DNA of 7,993 nt from Phycisphaerae bacterium (GTDB lineage Bacteria; Planctomycetota; Phycisphaerae; Sedimentisphaerales; Anaerobacaceae), in contig JAUWBX010000061.1 in NCBI GenBank assembly GCA_030609625.1, forward strand, positions 1 through 7,993, in the 5' to 3' direction. The notes below the pieces were generated by a model. It saw nothing but the letters and a program-made list of their open reading frames with translations, ran no database searches and was not told the DNA's origin. The position numbers were made by a program, and so were the translations under genes. Every line of letters begins with the position of its first letter. Position 1 is the stretch's first letter. Of this stretch, positions 7,101-7,993 are shown one piece after another.

Positions 7101-7515
7101 ATCCAAACTCGTGGATTCCAGGTCCTCCGGCTCCGGTCAATGATACGGTACCGCCGCTCATGTTAAACGTGGGATTGCACCCGGGTCCGTCACCCCACCA
7201 GATCCCCCAGCCTGATATTGTGAGAGTTCCGCCCGTCATCGTCATCGTGGGCTCGCCAGCCACTTCATTCCACAGAACCCCGCATTCCGCATCGATTCCA
7301 TCCTGAATAAGCGGGCCGTTTGGCGATGCCGCGCCTGGTACATCGATAGCGACGTCGTCGGCGGCTGTGGGGACTTTATTACCTTCCCAGTTGGCCGGAT
7401 TGCTCCAAAGGTTGTCAGCACCAAGACCGCTCCACGCGATGTCCGCGGCGTTAGCGTTATTGACAAAACCGACCACCAGAACAAAAGATGTCAAAAGAAT
7501 TAGTTTTCTACACAT
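4138..7515 (-). CDS. Large exported multi-domain beta-rich protein (FnIII, CBM-like and MAM-like modules)
   Basis: A 1125-residue protein with a signal peptide: MCRK, a hydrophobic core, and ANA before the predicted cut after residue 23. Layout: (1) about 24-260, a beta-helix-like region with 'MTGGT' turns at 93-97, 119-123, 148-152 and 173-176; (2) three FnIII-like repeats at about 264-358, 360-450 and 452-550, sharing NPxPADG, HxVYFGDNFDxV, YYWRVDE and DVWSFTTP; (3) about 553-736, a jelly-roll/CBM-like module from DDFESYND to YFDDIRLY; (4) two MAM-like modules, about 740-935 and 943-1123, ending in WWIAIDNV and WWAIDNV. No catalytic motif, transmembrane helix, LPXTG or PEP-CTERM sorting tail is visible, so a role in surface adhesion or polysaccharide binding is inferred. 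AAAGGAG (7529-7523) lies 7 nt before the ATG. A dockerin-like relic follows the stop, and a paralogue lies upstream. Confidence 0.85.
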   Translation of the reverse strand: MCRKLILLTSFVLVVGFVNNANAADIAWSGLGADNLWSNPANWEGNKVPTAADDVAIDVPGAASPNGPLIQDGIDAECGVLWNEVAGEPTMTMTGGTLTISGWGIWWGDGPGCNPTFNMSGGTVSLTGAGGPGIHEFGWGGANGTWIMTGGTVNAQGAMLSTDPGNTGEIYLHGGTYNVGTERGDRDDRFGGGLVLNDGGLIDIGEGTLVLGILEGQESRYIQYIEDLMAAGQITAYGGAGVFEMDFDVRNPGKITATAVELKKAYDPDPADGSYYSGTSADLNWSSPDVAAWHNVYFGDNFDDVKDGTGGTLQGQQVETFFAVTDLVPGTTYYWRIDVVEADVATIHEGDVWSFTIPPRTAYDPDPADGAESIDPSVELSWTGGFGAILHTVYFGDNFDEVSSAADGTLQPNATYSPPGPLELEKVYYWRVDEFDAFNTHEGDVWSFTTPGAVGSPNPSNGATGVNMTATLSWNPGDSAASHQLYLGTDKDALRNADTASPEYIGTMDLGSESYDQKLAWFTTYYWRVDEVNDVNPNSPWKGPLWSFTTGDFIVVDDFESYNDLDPNDPGSNRIFSMWTDGYVNPVNGSQVGYLVPPLLETDIVHGGAQSMPYSYDNDLKYSEASRPLNSQSDWTEEGVGVLSLWFRGDASNAAERMYVAVSNAGGTPAVVSHDDPNAAQINIWTEWTIDLTDFSDQGVNLANLDTFAIGFGDMDNLQAGGSGKVYFDDIRLYRLEPVIFLFDDFEGYADDAGLTAAGWTILDTPTATEDATWTITNPGGRANPPTLDGSASTGNFMISDSDTQSISGDQDNGASHDLYTPSFSTLGGSTVWLHVDVSAQLNDNGTAIFDVEVSTDGETWTNVFSRVSPGRGTSEPATTRLPDNTNADGYFGRLDLDLSAVAADSAAVQVRFRQYEPDWDWWIAIDNVLVDDVAAPQGGPVTVFSEDFSNGLGQMSVFSGQGNTGTETWHTTDKGGRYVPGTIQGRGVNRLGPHPGATPDFAIIESDADPDPAEDEWLMTPTLDLSGMTEVFLHYNSETVVYSGTEVQEVLISLDGGNTFEVTPIFDYNGGGLWDSGEEPFYAERIFDVSDIAAGQSQVVFAFHFQGDGNDYWWAIDNVEVSGE
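5319..5472 (-). repeat. Module copy shared with the upstream paralogue
   Basis: This 154-base stretch aligns without gaps to 7840-7993, with about 124 identical positions by hand count (about 80%). It encodes the end of the CBM-like module (IWTEWTIDL...YFDDIRLY). Identity runs of 19-24 bases are separated by diverged patches, as expected of coding paralogues with conserved core strands. Confidence 0.85.
5866..6726 (-). repeat. Three tandem FnIII-like repeats inside the large gene
   Basis: Units are about 6726-6442, 6438-6166 and 6162-5866. The first two are recent enough to share DNA: a 27-base identical stretch at 6406-6432 and 6697-6723, encoding YDPDPADG, and near-identical stretches around 6317 and 6609 (NFD region). 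The third unit is more diverged (GSPNPSNGATG, VNPNSPWKGPLWSFTT) and resembles the last FnIII module of related proteins. Units 1 and 2 therefore look like a newer internal duplication. Confidence 0.8.
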
Positions 7516-7551
7516 AATAGTTCTCCTTTAAAGAGTTAAAGAAATAACAAT

Positions 7552-7572
7552 GCTTTGGCTACACACCAAAAC
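7552..7572 (-). promoter_or_regulatory. Conserved hairpin motif, inner copy
   Basis: Minus-strand GTTTTGG (7572-7566), loop TGTGTAG and CCAAAGC (7558-7552) form a 7-bp stem with one G-U pair, 36 nt before the ATG of the large gene. The stem is identical to that of the outer copy and only loop bases differ. If transcribed from the outer promoter, it sits in the leader RNA and contains the stop codon of the mini-frame. Confidence 0.5.
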
Positions 7573-7606
7573 AAAAGAAAAGTAAATAAACAAATTTCCT
7601 GCACAT
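7559..7606 (-). pseudogene. 15-codon start-of-gene remnant or leader peptide
   Basis: ATG at 7606-7604 opens a frame MCRKFVYLLFFCFGV that ends at TAG (7561-7559). MCRK and the following hydrophobic run match the signal-peptide start of the large gene (MCRKLILLTSFVLVVG). It has a strong Shine-Dalgarno, AGGAGG (7619-7614), 7 nt from the ATG. The natural reading is the 5' end of a deleted tandem gene copy. Because its initiation signals are intact, it may still be translated as a short hydrophobic leader peptide ahead of the large gene. Confidence 0.55.
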
Positions 7607-7636
7607 ACTTAGTCCTCCTCAAAAAGAGTTTAAGTA

Positions 7637-7666
7637 ATTATAAATTATGCTTTGGCCACGCACCAA
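7637..7666 (-). promoter_or_regulatory. Candidate promoter in the outer leader copy
   Basis: On the minus strand TTGGTG (7666-7661), an 18-bp spacer and a perfect TATAAT (7642-7637) resemble a sigma70 promoter, predicting a start near 7630. The inner copy has the same TTGGTG (7569-7564) but only a weak -10 (TATTTC, 7546-7541). Transcription of the large gene thus probably starts from the outer copy and includes the mini-frame. Confidence 0.5.
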
Positions 7667-7669
7667 AAC
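7649..7669 (-). promoter_or_regulatory. Conserved hairpin motif, outer copy
   Basis: Minus-strand GTTTTGG (7669-7663), loop TGCGTGG and CCAAAGC (7655-7649). The stem is identical to the inner copy, with two loop changes. It overlaps the candidate -35 box (TTGGTG), so the symmetry may act as a DNA operator rather than an RNA hairpin. Confidence 0.45.
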
Positions 7670-7739
7670 ATCCGTTTTTTTTAAGAGACATCAAAAAATC
7701 TCATCTAGAAAATTTTCCGATTTCCGAATATCAACCACG

Positions 7740-7794
7740 CCCCCATATCTTGCTTCGCAATCCGAAGGATGCCTTGCGGCAGAAGCAATGGGGG
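7740..7794 (-). terminator. Extended stem-loop after the paralogue
   Basis: CCCCCAT (7740-7746) pairs with ATGGGGG (7788-7794). After a 4-nt bulge, TGCTTC (7751-7756) pairs with GAAGCA (7782-7787), and an inner ATCC/GGAT hairpin (7760-7763, 7767-7770) closes the top. It begins 16 bases after the paralogue's stop on the minus strand. No T-tract directly follows; a T6 run occurs about 40 bases later. It is probably a transcript end or processing structure. The bases 7670-7739 show an AT-rich stretch with a 10-bp palindrome (7708-7717) and no gene. Confidence 0.45.
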
Positions 7795-7810
7795 TCGCCT
7801 AAATCCAGGC

Positions 7811-7993
7811 TTATGGTATCGGCTCTGGCGCCCGATACAGCCTAATATCGTCAAAGAACACCATACCTGAACCGCCGGCCTGCGGATTGTTCTTATCGCC
7901 GAAACCAATAGCAATAGAATTGACACTGGTAAGGTCCACGCCCTGGTCAGCAAACACCTGCAGGTCGATAGTCCATTCCGTCCAGGTATCTAT
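7811..7993 (-). CDS. Paralogous exported protein, C-terminal fragment (runs off the window)
   Basis: The last 60 codons of a gene that enters from the right edge; no start is in the window. It reads IDTWTEWTIDLQVFADQGVD at 1-20, IAIGFGD (27-33), then GGSGMVFFDDIRLYRAPEPIP, stop TAA at 7813-7811. This is the end of the same CBM-like module found at residues 684-736 of the large gene (IWTEWTIDL..., FDDIRLYRLEP). Unlike that gene, it stops right after DDIRLY plus a Pro-rich 7-residue tail, with no MAM-like modules. It is presumably also an exported surface or polysaccharide-binding protein. A dockerin-like or PEP-CTERM tail is absent here too. The frame is certain from the gapless match. Confidence 0.85.
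   Translation of the reverse strand: MDTWTEWTIDLQVFADQGVDLTSVNSIAIGFGDKNNPQAGGSGMVFFDDIRLYRAPEPIP

Larger units (their letters stand above)
7504..7670 (-). repeat. Duplicated leader-plus-start-codon unit
   Basis: Two direct copies read on the minus strand: outer copy 7670-7595 and inner copy 7573-7504. Each has, in order, TGTTTTGG-N7-CCAAAGCAT, an AT-rich stretch, ACTCTTT, a Shine-Dalgarno (GGAGG or AAGGAG) 7 nt before ATG, and codons for Met-Cys-Arg-Lys. The copies are offset by about 91-97 bases, diverge in the AT-rich part, and differ by small indels. This is a tandem duplication, or two family leaders brought together by recombination. Confidence 0.8.

Noticed and set aside
7552..7669. 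Cyclic-di-GMP or other known riboswitch
   Set aside because: The GTTTTGG-N7-CCAAAGC element lacks the conserved GEMM core and the multi-stem layout. It is a single hairpin.

Overview
The window most likely comes from a planctomycete of the Phycisphaerae/Sedimentisphaerales type. The grounds are a very large secreted, domain-shuffled beta-rich protein with a short MCRK-type signal peptide, fibronectin-III-like modules of the 'YDPDPADG...VYFGDNFD...WSFTTP' kind and a 'DDFESYND...DDIRLY' carbohydrate-binding-like module, plus a neighbouring paralogue. This assignment is inferred from module style, not from a marker gene.

Left part (1-2007, plus strand): a short flagellin (95-925), a perfect 12-bp hairpin, a long structured leader, the flagellin export chaperone FliS (1117-1476), a 14-bp perfect palindrome and a two-CBS-domain protein (1576-2007). 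Flagellin and FliS form a filament-assembly pair; fliD, often found between them, is absent.

Middle part (2008-3992, plus strand): a terminator-like hairpin, a good sigma70-type promoter (TTGATA-N16-TATAAT), a tRNA-Arg(ACG) without encoded CCA, then a tight two-gene operon of an ABM-fold (LsrG/YgiN-like) protein and an iron-type alcohol dehydrogenase-like enzyme in which one expected metal-ligand His is Gln. A perfect 11-bp hairpin after the dehydrogenase has its T-tract on the minus strand, so it mainly terminates the convergent right-hand gene.

Right part (3993-7993, minus strand): a 1125-residue exported protein (7515 to 4138) with a beta-helix-like start, three FnIII-like repeats, one CBM-like module and two MAM/jelly-roll-like modules. 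Directly after its stop, in the same frame, is a degenerate dockerin/EF-hand-like tail. Upstream lies a duplicated leader: the promoter-like/hairpin motif, Shine-Dalgarno and first codons (MCRK) occur twice about 95 bp apart. The outer copy encodes only 15 codons before a stop inside the inner copy's hairpin. Beyond this, the window ends inside the 3' end of a paralogue whose last module is about 80% identical in DNA to the one in the large gene. The right part therefore looks like an evolving tandem family of secreted proteins, with duplication, module gain and tail loss all visible.
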